Source: Acanthochlamys bracteata | Lineage: Eukaryota > Streptophyta > Magnoliopsida > Pandanales > Velloziaceae | DNA length: 64,000 nt | Direction of reading: 5' to 3' | Assembly (NCBI GenBank): GCA_019914995.1 | Contig: CM034132.1 | Coordinates: 1,552,501 to 1,616,500 of the forward strand | Shown: in pieces, positions 32,690-49,294 of the stretch | Layout: each line of letters begins with the position of its first letter | How positions within the stretch are numbered: position 1 is the first letter of the stretch | Made by a program: the position numbers and the translations under genes | The notes under the pieces: model-generated | Databases searched by the model: none | What the model saw: the letters and a program-made list of their open reading frames with translations, nothing else | What the model was told of the DNA's origin: nothing

Positions 32690-35600
32690 ATGTTCACTTC
32701 CTCGACCACAACCATGGCATCTCGTGCTGCCGCCGCTCCTGTCTACGGCGACGCACGGCTGCTCGCTGCAGTTTACTTGCCGCCATCGAGCCACCGAATA
32801 CGCTGCTCATCTTCTACGACGTGTCCTCTACCGCCCTCTGAACCGGAATCTGACACATTTTCACCGCCGCCTCCGCGTTCATTCTTCCCAAAACGCGGGC
32901 AAACTCTTGAGCTCGTATGTGAATCACTTGCTTTCAAGGGCAAGGGAGTGTGTAAGGCTGCTGACACAGGTTTCATTCTCATGTGTGACCGTGCTCTGCC
33001 TGGCGAACGCTTCCTAGGTCGCGTCTCTCGCCGTAAAGGTTCGTACGCTGAGGTTCAGAAGATTAAAACGATCACTCCTCATACAGATTCTGTAGAGGCT
33101 CCGTGCGAATATTCGATGCATTGCGGCGGGTGTAAGACGCAGAATTTGCTGTATCAGGCGCAGCTTAATGCGAAGGAGCAACAGGTGCGTGATTTGATTG
33201 CGCATGTTGGTCGGTTTCCAAGCAGAGACCCCGAATTTGCTGATTACATTAAGCCGATTGTCCCGTGTGATGCTCAGTATCACTACCGCAACAAGGTTGG
33301 TTAGTAAATGGTTTTCTAAATTGAATTTGTGAAGATGACAATGAAAGATTGGTGTTTTTTTGTTTTGGGTTGCCTTCTTGCTTGCAGATGGAATTTTCAT
33401 TTGGTGCGAAGAGATGGTTGCCAAAGGAGAAACTGGGCGGGGAGGAAGAACGATGTATAAATGGGCCAGCTTTGGGGCTGCATGCTCCAGGTTTCTTTGA
33501 CAAGGTGCTCCATGTGGAGAAGTGCCTTTTGCAAAGTGAGGCAGCTAATAAGGTAAAATGAAGTTAACTTTTAGACACCCTTTGTCACTGTAATAGCTAA
33601 AAGCAAAACCTATGAATTCGAATCCCATTATAGTCACTGAGATTCTAATATAGGGAGATGCGGTAACCATATCTCTTTTGAGATTCTTACTATAATCATC
33701 AATCTATATGGAATAGCAAGTGCAAGTTAACTGTCTATAACCAAACAGTGCAAGAAGATGAGTCCCTAACAAAGCTTATTGCATAGGTTCTTTTGTAGCT
33801 CTTCCATGAATATGTATCTTATATTGATCGTGTAGGTTCAGCAATTTTTTGATATGAAGCTTTTTTTCATTCTTACTAATTTTATAGGTTCTTGCAGTCA
33901 TTCAAGATAGTTGGAGAGGACCAGATCTGGGCCTTTCTCCTTATAACTGCCACAGTCATACTGGATTTCTTAAACATCTGATGTTAAGAACTGGAAGGTG
34001 TTCTACCTTAAAATATTGTGCTGGGTACATATTTACAAATGATAAGGGATCCTTATGTTTCATCTTTTCTTAGGGATATGAAGACTGGACTTCCAGAGCT
34101 GATGGTAAATTTTGTCACTTCATGTTACAATCCTAAGTTGCTGGAGCCGCTCGTGGAGAAGATATCATCTATCCCCGAAGTTGTAAGTTATCGTCTCTCG
34201 TAGTTACCATGCCCATCAAGCGATTGATGTAGACCTTACATGAAACTGTTGGCGTGATAAAGCTAAGTAGGTTTTGATGTATATTTTAGTTATTTAAGAA
34301 AAGATATGACGTTACAATTTAACAACTAAATGAATGCTTGCTCAGATGTGAGGGTCGATGGATAGAGACATTCATTCAGGTCTAACATGTATACACAAAC
34401 TTGAATTTTATGTTTTCTCTTTTTCATGTGGTCCTCCTAGTAGGCGTGAGTTATGGAAGAGCATTGTGCTTGTTACTATTAAAGAGTCAACCTTACACCA
34501 ATGGTTGACGGCTTAGTAACTTTTCCTTCTAGTACAATGCTCTTATGTTGAACATGCACATATCTAGTTGCTCAACATTATTAATATATCCCACCATTCC
34601 ACTTTCTTAAGACAAGAAATCCTCATGGAGAATAGACAAAATGTGGAGAGTTGTGAGCGACTCAACTCAACATCACCTTGAAGCAAGCAGTCTAAATACA
34701 TGACTACAGAACCCATTAAAATCCAAGATGGGCTAAGACAATGAAGGTCAGTTCCCTTGAATTTTTTAGGTATGGAGAGGATTTAGTGAAACTTGCCTAG
34801 GCAGGCCCAAGTAGACAGAACGACTCTTTTATAATGTCGGTGCTGCAAAAAGCTAAAATTGGAACAAGGAAGGTTATACAAACGTAATTGTGGTACTTCT
34901 ATTACTTCTTAAATTAATCGAAAGATGTAGCCCCAATGTGAGGTATTTGGAATAGTATGGAAGACGAAAGGGCCTATAATGTTACATGTCTGCAATGTTA
35001 GACAACTTAAACATTCTTCTCTTTCTTCTCAAATTGTATGTGACATTCTTATTTTTTCTTCCAAATGTAGTCCATTATTTAATTCTTTTTAGATATTGTA
35101 GGTCAGTATTATGAACAATGTCAACACATCTGTTGGTAATACATCTGTCGGTGAGGAAGAACACACTCTATATGGGAAATCGACTATTACAGAAACATTA
35201 AGAGGACTTACATTTCAAATTTCTGCCAATTCTTTCTTCCAGACAAACTCTCACCAGGTATAGAGTCAGATTGAATCCGACAAGGTTATCTTCATTTTTT
35301 CGAGAATGTGTTTGCTATTATATTATGTTCTAGGATAATTTCTTGAGCTTTTCTAAAGCATTGTTCTTGACTTTTTGCTCATGAAGAATTGAGGTGTGTG
35401 TAAGCTTCTCCTAATGCAGTAAAAATTTATGTAAAATGCACTTTTGTTTGATAAAAATAGTTTATCTTGCTTTTGTTTGCTTGATTGCTTCCTGGAAACA
35501 TTGTTGTTTTACTTTTTTCCCCTTAATTTATGAGTTCTTTTGGCTTTTCTCTAAATCAAGGTCTCTTTCCGTAAGATTCTAGTTGATGGGAGGGTTGCTA

Positions 35601-36655
35601 TTTTGAAACAGGCTGAAGTTCTTTATAAACTTATAGAGGAGTGTGCTGAACTTCGAGGAGATGGCTCAGAAGTTGTCCTTGATTTATTTTGTGGAACTGG
35701 AACAATTGGCCTCACACTTGCTAGAAGGTATAGCACAATAACTTTTTCCGCTTGATTTTTACTTATACGGACTGAATTGATTCTCTAATCAGAGAACGTT
35801 CCAAGTTCATGGTTTCTTATGAAGTATGTTTTTCAGGGTAAAACACATCTTTGGCTATGAGGTAGTAGCTGAAGCCATCTCTGATGCCCGTCGAAATGCT
35901 ACATTGAATGGTATTCATAATGCTACTTTTGTACAAGGTGATCTTAACAAGATAACTGACAGTTTTGGCAAAGATTTTCCTAAACCAGATGTAGTCATTT
36001 CAGGTGAGCTGTTTCTCTTTTGTACAGCCCACACTTTTATGAGTAGGATAGTTCAAAGCATGAACCCAACCTAATCTCCTAATTTTTAAAAAGTACTATG
36101 CTAGATCACCTGAGTCTACAAAGCATATGCCCGTTCTTCTATATTTATCAAAACAAATATCATCCTAACAGCCGATCAGCTATCTGTGATTAGGAACTGC
36201 TGTGCTTTTATCAGTTCAATCAAATTAGGAACTGCTCTGTGCTGTTATCAGTTCAATAGGAACTCTCTCTATCTCCAGATCTGCCTAGAGTTGTGTTACG
36301 ACATGCTGCATTTTCCTGACAAAACTCTCCAGATCCTAATCGACCAGGGATGCACTTGAAGCTAATCAAATATCTTCTGAAACTTAAAGCTCCACGCATT
36401 ATATACGTCTCTTGCAATCCATCGACGTGTGCCCGTGATCTCGACTGTCTCTGCCATGGTTTGGTATGTTGATTCATTCCTTTTGTGTTGTTTTTTGAGT
36501 TTTACACATCTGAAGATCATCTTGAGTACTAAATAACTTGCAAACAGGCTGAGCAAGGCATAGAAGGATGCTACAGTCTGAAGGTGGTGCAGCCTGTGGA
36601 CATGTTTCCCCATACTCCTCACATTGAATGCATTTGCGTCCTGGACCTCCAATGA
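32690..36655 (+). CDS. TrmA/RumA-type RNA (uracil-5-)-methyltransferase, probably organellar
   Basis: Nine exons (32690-33295, 33388-33552, 33888-33997, 34074-34182, 35102-35257, 35612-35727, 35837-36003, 36333-36463, 36548-36655) with consistent phases give 555 aa. The first about 65 residues are rich in Ser, Ala, Arg and Pro, like an organelle transit peptide. A TRAM-like region (LELVCESLAFKGKGVCK ... LPGERFLGRV) follows. The iron-sulfur cysteines are C139-x5-C145-x2-C148 and probably C248 (VEKC), as in RumA. The SAM-binding motif is DLFCGTG (406-412), then DPNRPG, and the catalytic cysteine lies in VSCNP (C504). It should form 5-methyluridine in tRNA or rRNA. A second ATG at 32714 (MASRAAAAP) is an equally possible start. 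The substrate RNA cannot be told from sequence. Confidence 0.9.
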
Positions 36656-38029
36656 ACCCTGCATCTCAGATGCAAAGAACAGCAACGTTTTATACGAGCC
36701 AGAGTTTGCGTAAAGTTAGTTAGTGTATCTTTTCAAGATTAAACAATCTTTAAGTGTATACTAAATATTTTGTCACCACAATGGGCCGCATTCTCACTTC
36801 TTTATCTCATCATTTTCATTTGCACTAGTAATGTTAAGATCCAGGCCCAAGGTATATGTTTTATATCTACATGTATATCAAAGTATAAATCTCAATAATA
36901 AGAATTTGCTAATGGGGTGTAACATTGTAACTACTTATGTACTAGAGTGTATACTTTGAACATTACAAATTTGCCACTGAGGTATATATTCTGATATAGA
37001 TTGAGGTGACGTTTGAAAGTGCTTTTAAAAAATATTTTTTTTAAATATAGAATATTTTTATTTTAAAAATATGAGTTTAATTTTTTATTTAAAAAATAAA
37101 ACTAAATAATAATAAAATTTTAAAATTTATTTTTAAATTTTTAAATAGATTTTGTAGAAACTTATAAATATTTATTAAAATATATATATATTAAAATATT
37201 AAAATATTATTTAAAACGCCTTGTCAAAAGCGCCATGAAGTCTATACCTGTATTTGCATATAAGAAAACAAGAAATTAAATTAAAATAATTAAAATATTT
37301 TCAAATTAGGCCACAACTAAGTATGTTAAAAGCAAGCCTAAGTTGAACCTCAATCAAATGCCAAGCCCATTAATCTTTAATCTTATTAATGTTATACACA
37401 CTAACGAAATAAAATTTTCTTACCCTCATGCAGGTGCTTCTGGCAAAGTATAGTTCCTATATATTCTGTGAAAAAACATCTGTAAAATATTTCCATGAAA
37501 TATGTTAACTGCATATTATTGCTATATGAAATATGCAGCGCTGTTCTGGTGCTATACTGCTAGAGAATATTTAGAAATACTTATCAAAAAAAGTTACGTT
37601 GAAAAAAAAATTTAGGTATATTATTTTATAAATTTATAAAATATATAAATTAATATATAATTATGCATAATTATAAAACTTTTTAAAATTTATGCATAAT
37701 TTTTTTGAATTAAAAAAATTTATTAAAATGGATAAACAATTCCAGCTCTTTCATACCTGATCCAGACTTTAACGGGGAGCAGATTTCAGGTTCTATAACA
37801 TAATAATATATATAGTCGGCACTCCGTTTATTAACCAACCTATTTGACGTGTTAAGAAAATTATGTCCACGTAGGACAAGTCTTCAGTCGGTTGCTCAAA
37901 GTCGGTGTTAATATCCGTACCACAATTTCTATCCCATGGTTAACACGCGCACCTTCCTCTTTCTTCTTGATCGATTGATCACAGCAGCAACAGAGCATTC
38001 ACTCTTTCGTTTCTCCGGCGATCGATCGA
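36656..38029. other. Intergenic DNA with AT-rich MITE-like element
   Basis: 3' flank of the methyltransferase gene up to about 36900. A MITE-like block at about 37010-37232 starts GACGTTTGAAAGTGCTTTTAAAA and ends AACGCCTTGTCAAAAGCGCC, so the ends are similar in inverse orientation. AT-rich DNA follows to 37740. A TATATATA near 37806-37813 may be the TATA box of NDUFS7. Confidence 0.45.
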
Positions 38030-40963
<2,934 letters not shown>

Positions 40964-41019
40964 GGTCTTGGCATTAGGGTCCTGGTCCTATGCTTGTTGC
41001 TTATGTTTTTCCGATGTTG

Positions 41020-41025
41020 AATAAA
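41020..41025 (+). terminator. Probable poly(A) signal of NDUFS7
   Basis: AATAAA lies 57 bases after the stop codon in a T-rich 3' flank. Confidence 0.5.
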
Positions 41026-41186
41026 TATCAGCACTGAATTCTTATAATATAAAAATTTATTCTTATAAGGTGTGCTCAGTTTTTGTTGTATAGTTGTGAG
41101 GTTGCCAAGTAGTAGACAGCAACCTAGTATCGTACTATAATCTGTGAGAATTTTGTCCCTGTATTTTAAGGAAGTTTGATATTTAG

Positions 41187-41411
41187 GGATTGTTTACGCA
41201 CCCCTTTTAAATTTATTGTTTTAAACTCAGTTACAATATAAAAATATATTACAAAATTAAAATAAATTATTTTAATTAAAAATATATTTTAAATTTTACT
41301 TATAATATAAAATAATAAAAAATTTATTTTTTATAAATATTTTTAGTTTTTAATTTAATTTTTAAAATTAATTTTTTAAAAAAATGAATTTATTTTATAG
41401 TAAACACGCCC
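41187..41411. mobile_element. Tourist/PIF-Harbinger-like MITE downstream of NDUFS7
   Basis: The element starts GGGATTGTTTACGCACCCC and ends GTAAACACGCCC, flanked by TTA on both sides (41184-41186 and 41412-41414). Length 225 bases, with the same end sequence and interior type as the copy in the intron at 40291, so both belong to one family. Confidence 0.78.
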
Positions 41412-41600
41412 TTACTGCCATGCGTTCTTATTGGCAAGTCGTCTTAGGCTGGCTAATTCTTGTCTAGCTTGCATGTCCCTTCCAATCTCTTGATTAGCTC
41501 TTGAGATTTTTGTTGAGCATTTCTGGAATAATTCGATTTAGTTCATGAGTAAAATGATTTGCATCCATCTGGCCTTTACCGGAGCAATTGTAAGTGAACT

Positions 41601-41630
41601 TGGGCTTTCAGCAAAAATTCCAATTGGGCT
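41601..41630 (+). promoter_or_regulatory. Paired site II elements before ATP synthase g gene
   Basis: TGGGCT at 41601-41606 and again at 41625-41630, each followed by TTTC or TTCG. They lie 100-200 bases before the leader exon end at 41786. Tandem site II motifs are established features of plant promoters for nuclear-encoded respiratory-chain subunits. Confidence 0.5.
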
Positions 41631-41919
41631 TTCGTTGTGGGCACAACTAAGTGACAGAAACCGAAAGCTACGACGGCCTCCCCTAAGATTTGTTCAGCGA
41701 CTTCAGTGTTCGGTCCTCGATCTTCCTTGAACCCATAACCCGCCTCGGTCTTCGTTCTGCTTCATTGCGGCGCCAGCTAAAACGAGGTATTATTTCTTTG
41801 ATTATTACTTTTTTTTTTTCTTTCAGATGTGTTCTATAGATTTGAATAGATCAATCAGTTTCCTGATAGGTGATGTTCTAAAATTTCTTTTCTTGGTGAT
41901 TTTGTAGGTATTTGATTAC

Positions 41920-44129
41920 ATGGCATCGAAGCTAGCACAATTGCAGTCTAAGGCATGCCAGGCATCGCGATTCGTGTCAAAACATGGATCAGCTTACTAT
42001 AAGGAGCTAATGGAGAAGAATAAGCAGTATGTTGTCGAACCTCCCACCATTGACAAGTGCCAGGAACTCTCCAAAAAGTTGTTCTACACTCGTCTCGCTA
42101 GGTAAAACATTTTTTTTGAACGCCCTTTTTCATTTGCGTAGACATTAGTTTGGATCTTTGTTTGATTGAACGTGTGCTCCGAACGTGTTTCAGTGTGTTG
42201 TGTTCTTGTTTTGTGGACCAATAATGTGGCTTATAGAATTTAGAAGAGGCTTGTTTGGTTTACTCTTTTGTATGATCTGGTTAAACGGATGTGGTTACTG
42301 CGTGCCTTGGTAGCATGCTCTAATAGATAATTTTGATATGTTTGCCTTCAAATTTAGCTCAAGCAAAGCTGTATTTTGGAGCTTGTAGTATTGCAATGTA
42401 GATGTTGTTAGCTAGTTAGTAATGTAGGCATTGTCTGTATTTTCTTTGGCACTTATGATTTGCTTTAAAGGTAGTTGTTTGATCCCTTAGAAATATTTTC
42501 TGCACATTAAAAAGTCATAACAGGTATATAATAAGCCATTGGAAAAGTTATTTTCAGTTACAGGCCCTTTCAAAGTTGGATGGTGGAGGTTTGTTCTGTA
42601 TGACGTTTCATAATGTTTTATGGACAGACAAAAAGGTTTCCAATCCACAGAGGTCTGTGTCCATTTTCTTTTTCTGATGTTTCCTCAGCTATGGTAACTA
42701 TGGTAAAAGATTGTACCTTCAACTAAGACTCTCAGGGATGGATCTGGATTCATAATATTTTTGTTGAAATGTTTAAGTGCTGCATTATCCATAGCTCTTG
42801 GGTTAACAATGCAGAGTAATTCTGCCAAAAATGTAAGAGGTGTGACTCTCTAGAGATATTCTGAAGTGTATTAATAAAATCTAGCACCTTCGATGCTAAT
42901 GCATGAGTGTTTATTTTTCCTGTGTTATAGTAATGACGATTTAGTTCTATGTTTTAACATGGATCTGGCAAACCACTTACAGTTTTAAGTGATAGAACTC
43001 TAGTAATTATAGGCTGATTATACTTTCCTTCTATTTACATATCATGATTGCTTTCTTAGCAAAGTGATTATCCTAGATGATCACATTTAATAAATTCTAT
43101 AAAGGCATGGACTCTTCTAGCAAAGTGCCATCGGATGGGCACAACACTTCATTGGACACTCGGAGGATACATATTGGCTCCATGTCTAATAATAGATATT
43201 TAAGGAGACTCTAGAATCAATTAGTCAAAACACCTGCAACATACTTTAACATTATATATATTGAAGAGAGTTCATAGTAAATGCTCATTTATAGAACTTG
43301 TTATTTTAAATACATCAGATAAGATGTTCCACTAATTAAATTTCTTCTTACTTGTTAATGTGGTATCTCTGATTCTTACATGTTTATTGCAATATCTATA
43401 TTTTTAGTCTCTCTCTTATTCTATAATGTATTACTCGTCAACATTTGTTAGCATATATGCTATTATATATGTATGTATATAGTTATTTAGCCATGCCATG
43501 TCTTAATAATTTTAAATATTGCTGTGATGGTGAGCCCCTGACGTATTGCGTCACATTCACTGTCTATATTCATGCTTCATAGATTAGATTACTTTCTCGT
43601 ATAAAGCTAGGCTTCTTGCCTGATTCTGCATGCTTATGCTATCTTGTAATGCCATTCATGATTAGGAATGAAAGTTATTTGCATTTGTCTAGAAGTGTTC
43701 TCGGTTAGCGTTTTGTTGTATTTTAGTCATGCATTTTGACGAGCAAGTTTGTATCTCATATATCTTACTAGTTTGTTAAAGTGTTATAGTCAGCTTGGTT
43801 CCAAGATGTTTCTTCTTAGCACCAGTTCGCATTTAAAAATACTCTTGTTTATGTTGTTCCTAACCTTTTTCGTTATTGTTTGATTATTTTATGGATTAGA
43901 TGTTATTTGAGTGTCCAGCTACTCATTCCTTTGATTCTGTAGCATTCCTGGTCGCTACGAGTCTTTCTGGAAGGAGCTTGATGGTGTGAAAGGCATCTGG
44001 AGGAACAGGCATGAACTGAAGGTAGAGGATGCTGGTATCGCTGCATTGTTTGGAATTGAACTCTATGCATGGTTCTGCATTGGTGAAATTGTGGGACGAG
44101 GTTTTACTTTTACCGGGTACTATGTCTGA
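41920..44129 (+). CDS. Mitochondrial ATP synthase subunit g
   Basis: Two coding exons, 41920-42101 and 43943-44129, give 122 aa, the usual plant length. The protein starts MASKLAQLQSKACQASRF, continues with HGSAYYKELMEKNKQYVVEPP and KLFYTRLARSIPGRYESFWKE, and ends in a membrane segment with IALFGIELYAWFCIGEIVGRGF type composition and a GxxxG-like GEIVGRG. Subunit g is an Fo membrane component that helps dimerise ATP synthase and shape cristae. A leader intron (41787-41907) precedes the ATG. The large coding intron of 1841 bases holds nothing recognisable. The gene follows NDUFS7 by about 1 kb in the same orientation. Confidence 0.93.
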
Positions 44130-47100
44130 TTGACAGCATTGGTACTCCAGAATTTGTCTGTTAGGTTTCTCAGTGTTCTTTTCCAAATGGTTTGCAACAT
44201 AACACCCAGTTACAGGTTAGATTTTTGGAGTTCCAACAATGCTTGAAGCAGTTTTGTCATCCAGACGTCTCTGTCGATAATAATTCTGCAGTTTTTGTGA
44301 ATTCTGCTTGAAATTTTCCTCTTCTAATGGTTTTGAATCATGTTTATATTCTACCCGTTTAACTTAACTTGTTCCGAATGAACTGTTTTAATTGCTAGTT
44401 TACTGCAAGTAGTGTAACCTGTGGCTGTTACATCGTTTCTATGAGCATGAAAGCTTTCTGAAAACAATTCTTATGTAGTAAAGGCCTACGGGTTCAGCTT
44501 GGTCCTGAGCGAGCCCCGTCCATTATACATTTCCTGGATAGCTGTTATAGATAAGAGCAAATTTTGATTTTGTCAAACCTATAAGAACTTCAAGCATATC
44601 CACACCTAGAAAATTTACCTTTTCCCTTATAATGAAAGATTAATGTTTAGTTGTTTATCAAACATGCAATTCTGTTTTGAAAGAGTCTTTTGTTTCCTGT
44701 TGTTTTCTTTGTGGCTCTAGAGACAACTTCTTAGCAACTATTTTAATAGAAAATTGACAAAAATATACAAGAGACGCATTAAAAAGAAACTGACGACGCT
44801 AGCATGCGCGAAATTAAACAAATATTTGAAATTTTAAACTACGTCTTAAAACATTATTTTGCTTCTGATACTTTAAGTCATCTGTAACTTTACGTAATCT
44901 ATGTTAATGGAATTTATAACTGGATTTTTTAGTAGGCACTTGATAATCAAAGGAACAACCTTTTGGGCGGCCTCTCGAATATTCTGGAGTTTGAAGCTTT
45001 CAGCCATAGTTTAGTGCGCCTTTTACATTATGTCGTTTATATTCAAGGTCGGAATATAGACACATCGGACACTTATCGCATGGATTCTTTTTGTTCTATG
45101 TTTTTAAAAAAAGAAATTATCGAATTTATTGACATTCGCTTTTGACGAGGTGTTTTAAAAAATAATTTTTTAATTTTTAATTTTTTAATAATAATTTATA
45201 AATTTGTTTTAATATATAAAAAATATAAAAAATTTGACGTAATAATTTTTTTTTATTATTTTTACTATTTTATAAATCAAAATAATAAAATTATTTATTA
45301 AAAATAAAAATATTTTTGTTTTAAAAAAATATTTTCAAACACACTTTTGATCAATTAATTGAATCACAGTTTTCCAATCAAATAATGTAACATTTTTAAA
45401 TTTGAAGTGCTGGAAGTGGTTCCACAGGATCTGAAGGTACACATAGGACTGGATGAACAATACTTTTAGATTAGGTTTTTTTTTAAATTTTACTTAATGT
45501 ATTTTAAATTAAACTCAAGTCCTAAGAATATTTTATTTTTAAATTTTGAAACTAAAAGTTTTATTTTTAAATAATAAGTAAATATAAAAATTAAATTCAT
45601 TTTAAATTTAAATTTTAAAAAATATATATTCGAAATTTTACTGTAAAAAAATTCAGTTATGAAAACATGGACGGGGCTAATGTGCTATTTGACTTTTCAT
45701 TTCAGAAAAAATTATGTATTAAATTTTTATTTTATATTTTTAATAATTTTTTTATAATAAATAATTTATGAAATTTATTTAAAATTTAAAAAATAAAGTA
45801 AATCTACATAATAAAACCTTTTATTATTTATTTTAATCTTTTTAAAATTAAAATAATAAATTTATTTATTAAAATAAAATAAAAATATTTTTTTATTTTA
45901 AAAAACTTCTTTTATAAACACTCACGCTACACATCCCCCTTAAGTCTACTTCTATATTCAAACCATACAACTCGTTGAAGTACGTCAGAGAGGTTGTCTC
46001 GTCGAAGACTCTGTTTAAGTAAAGAATAGGAGCTAGCCATGTCAATGAGATACACAGAGGCCAAGTCAACCATAATACTAACTTAATTGCACGGTAAAAC
46101 TTATCTCAACTTGGAAGTATATGATAACATGATATGTCAATTTCTTTAGTCACTTTTTTAACTCTCACTTTATGTCTTTATATATGCATGTATAATATGA
46201 TGCAAGTTTTTTATTCTTTGTATATATTAAACTCTGTCAAAACAATGAAAGAAGAAGATAACATGATATGTTATAAATAAACAATGAGTTTTAACTTATA
46301 TTAATTGATGAGCTTGCCTGATTAGTTGCATGGTTTGCAATAAAAAAGCTTGATTCTATTTCTAAATATATTTTTCACGCAAACACTTAGATCATTCCAC
46401 GTGTAGTGCTTAAATAAGCTTCGAAATGGCCTCCTATGTAATGCATGATTTTTTTTTGTCATAGTACAAAAAAAGAAATAGAGGTAACGAGTTCAATAGT
46501 GCTCAGTCAACTCGAATATAATTTCAAATCAAACATTTAGTTCTCGTCGAAAAATAATACGAAGGAATTTGATTTTTTTTTAAAAAAATTTGTAATATAT
46601 GGGAGGTTTTTTCGGTGATGTTAGATAATTATCGACATTGCACATTCTACGTAGTCGAATTACATCAAAATTGCTATTATAGCTGGTTTAAAGAGTTTTA
46701 CGGACTAAATGCAATGTTTTCACTAATAAAAATTCCATAAATTTGTGTGTCAACGTTTGAATTTTTCTTAAAATAATTTTATGAGTATTTCAAATACAAT
46801 GTACTTAACTACGATAGAGAAAAATTCAAAGTTAAAAACTACGTTATATATACGTAGTTTATTTCTTGTAAAGAAAACCGTTAACATAATTCTAATTAAG
46901 TTTTTTACGCAAAAAACTATGACATGCATTTTCATATTCAGTAGAGAATCCACGTAGTATGAATGCATATAAGATTAATCAGTCGACAAAATTATTAAGT
47001 TTTACGTCTTGCAAAATGTAAAAAGTATAAGATATAATGTTGTAATTGGCTAATAACGTTGACTTAGTCAAAAACAAATTTTGTTTTTCTTCCTATATAT

Positions 47101-47796
47101 TGTCAGGTTAAGAATTGCTATATCATGAGTTTGACTAATTCATTTACTTTAATTGACATTCGAATAATATTAGCTCAAATTTTAATGATTAGCATTAACT
47201 CAAATTTAAGTTAGCTCAACATAAAGTTTAGTTACTCAAGATCACCATTTTACATAAAGGTTTAGGGTTTACGTTCTCTGAGATTATATAACAACACTGC
47301 TGAGCTTTCCATCTTTTGGCTTGCAATATAAAATCACTATTCTAAAAGCCGAATCATATCGAGTTATCAACTTCACTTAATCAACACCAACCAAATCAAA
47401 GTCAGATTATAAATACACACATAAAAGCTAAGTCAACTTCATTATACATTTTATTCAACTAATTAGAGTTTTCTGGATGAACTAACTAGTATGTTGTATA
47501 TATCTCTTAAACAAATCATACATTACAAAAGATGGAAACCAACCATAGTACCATACTATTAACAATGAAAGAACAAAAAAAATACATGAAGTTTTTGAAA
47601 TTCCAGCTAATTAAACTGTCAAAATCCCTCAAAAAACAATCTTCTTCTTTTTTTGAGGAAATCTAGCTAATTAACTCTGTTTTAATCTTTCAATATAAGA
47701 TTTATCGTTAAAACAAAAAGAATTAATCATTACAAATCACAAATTTAACTAACATGATTGAAATATTTTACTAATGATCTTTTCTTCTTCCTCCCT
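44130..47796. other. Intergenic, AT-rich, with several MITE-like blocks
   Basis: No gene is supported. Bases 44130-44760 are the 3' flank of the ATP synthase gene. A MITE-like block at 45145-45350 starts GACGAGGTGTTTTAAAAAATA and ends with ATATTTTCAAACACACTTTTG, so its ends are roughly inverse. A second AT-rich block, 45690-45925, ends TTTTATAAACACTC. A perfect small palindrome (AAACTACGT/ACGTAGTTT, loop 7) lies at 46836-46860. The right end is 3' flank of the ACC synthase gene. Confidence 0.4.
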
Positions 47797-49294
47797 TCAT
47801 GATCTTCTTTTCTTCTCCGTGAACTCTCTGATTCTTCTGAGTGAAATTTCTAGTGTTTCTTCGCTCATGTTTGCGAAGCAAACCCTGAACCAACCAGGTT
47901 CAGAACAATGGCATGAAGAACCCGGTGATATGTTCAGCTTCGCTTCATTCAATATTGAATTCCAAAGCTTCAACTCTCCGGCGATCGTGTTCTCGTCGAG
48001 CATCGGCGATAAGTTCATCCAGCAGAATAACCCGGCGTTGCCTTGCAAACACTCGATCCCTGCGACCTTCAATCCTTCGACGATTTTCTTGTACCTTTTA
48101 GCGAGTCTCTCTCTATTTGTTCGAATATATTTCCCGGTGAATTCGTCGTCAGATAACATGGAGGCTAACATTCGTTGCGTCTGTGACGATACGAGAGTGA
48201 AGCTCGACATTCGTCTAGCTGTAGTTACAACGCTATCGTTGTAGGAATAGATGGTGCCTACTCGGAACCCTGGTAGCCCTAAATCTTTGGACAAACTGTA
48301 AACAATGTGCACACGTTCAGCGTTGTTGTAGCCTCTAGCTTCGACAATCTCTGCAACGCTGACGAACTCCGCTTGAGAGAAGACGGAACCTGAATAAATC
48401 TCATCGGAGATCAAGTGAATGTCTTTCTCTACGATGAAATCGAAGATTTCTTCAAGAACTGTTCTTTTAATCGCTGTTCCAAGAGGGTTGGAAGGGTTGG
48501 TGATTAAAATTCCTCGAACGCGAATCCTCGACGCCTGAGCTTTTGCGTAAGCTGCTTCTAACGCTTCTCGAGTGATTTGGAATCCGTTGGAGCTCTCACA
48601 GATGACCGGAATGATGTTAACGCCGGTTCTCCACCGGAGATCTCTGTCGAAGCCTGGATAGTAAGGAGTTGGAACAAGTAAAGCATCACCAGGGTCGGCA
48701 ACGATGAAAGTTAAAAGCTCGTTGGCAGCGGTTGCTCCGGCAGTTAGAACAATCCGATCAGGATCGAATGTAACTCGCTTTCCCCTAATTTGTTGCATGA
48801 AACTTGCCATTGCCTGAATCAAAAACAAAAACTTTCTGTTAGATTATATAAACAATATTTAACTTAATGCTAAATTAATTTATGAGTAAGTGAAGTATAA
48901 ATACCGTTCTGAATGATTTCAGACCGTGGTAATCTTGAAACAAAGCATTTTCTCTGAAGCTAGAAACTCCACTTCCCCAGTTTGATGCTTCAGGGTGTTG
49001 TTCCATGTTTTCTTCCAGCAAATCGAATGAAACCTGTTAAATCAAAACCTCCATCAGTCACCAAAGGTTGAAGAAAATCGCATGACGAACTAGTTTAAAT
49101 TACATATACAAAAATGGAAATCGAAAGCCTACTTGATTTTCAGCAAGACCCATTTGAATAACACCAGAAGGATTAGTGAATGGATCATAAGCGTCTTCAT
49201 CATAAGCTTTCCAACCAGCAAAGTAAGGCGAGTCTTCTCCGTGCATCTTCGAATTCGCGATCTCCGATAAAAGAACAGTTCTATCCATCACCAT
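47797..49294 (-). CDS. ACS7: 1-aminocyclopropane-1-carboxylate synthase, type III (ACS7-like)
   Basis: Three minus-strand exons, 49133-49294, 48905-49033 and 47797-48813, give 435 aa. This PLP enzyme converts S-adenosylmethionine to ACC, the committed step of ethylene synthesis. Visible boxes: [75 protein letters not shown], the PLP lysine 273 in [32 protein letters not shown] and [20 protein letters not shown]. The protein ends only about 15 residues after the last conserved box ([10 protein letters not shown]), so it lacks the C-terminal CDPK/MAPK and TOE sites of types I and II. The short tail and the N-terminus point to type III, whose stability is controlled differently. Confidence 0.95.

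Noticed and set aside
35600..35700. Possible separate methyltransferase gene
   Set aside because: The SAM motif here is exon 6 of the TrmA/RumA-type gene; phases join smoothly to the neighbouring exons.
44490..44520. GGTTCAGCTTGG...GAGCGAGCC looked tRNA-like
   Set aside because: No acceptor stem, D-arm or anticodon arm can be formed around it. No tRNA or rRNA was found anywhere in the window.
47774..48244. 156-codon plus-strand frame
   Set aside because: Antisense of the ACC synthase third exon.
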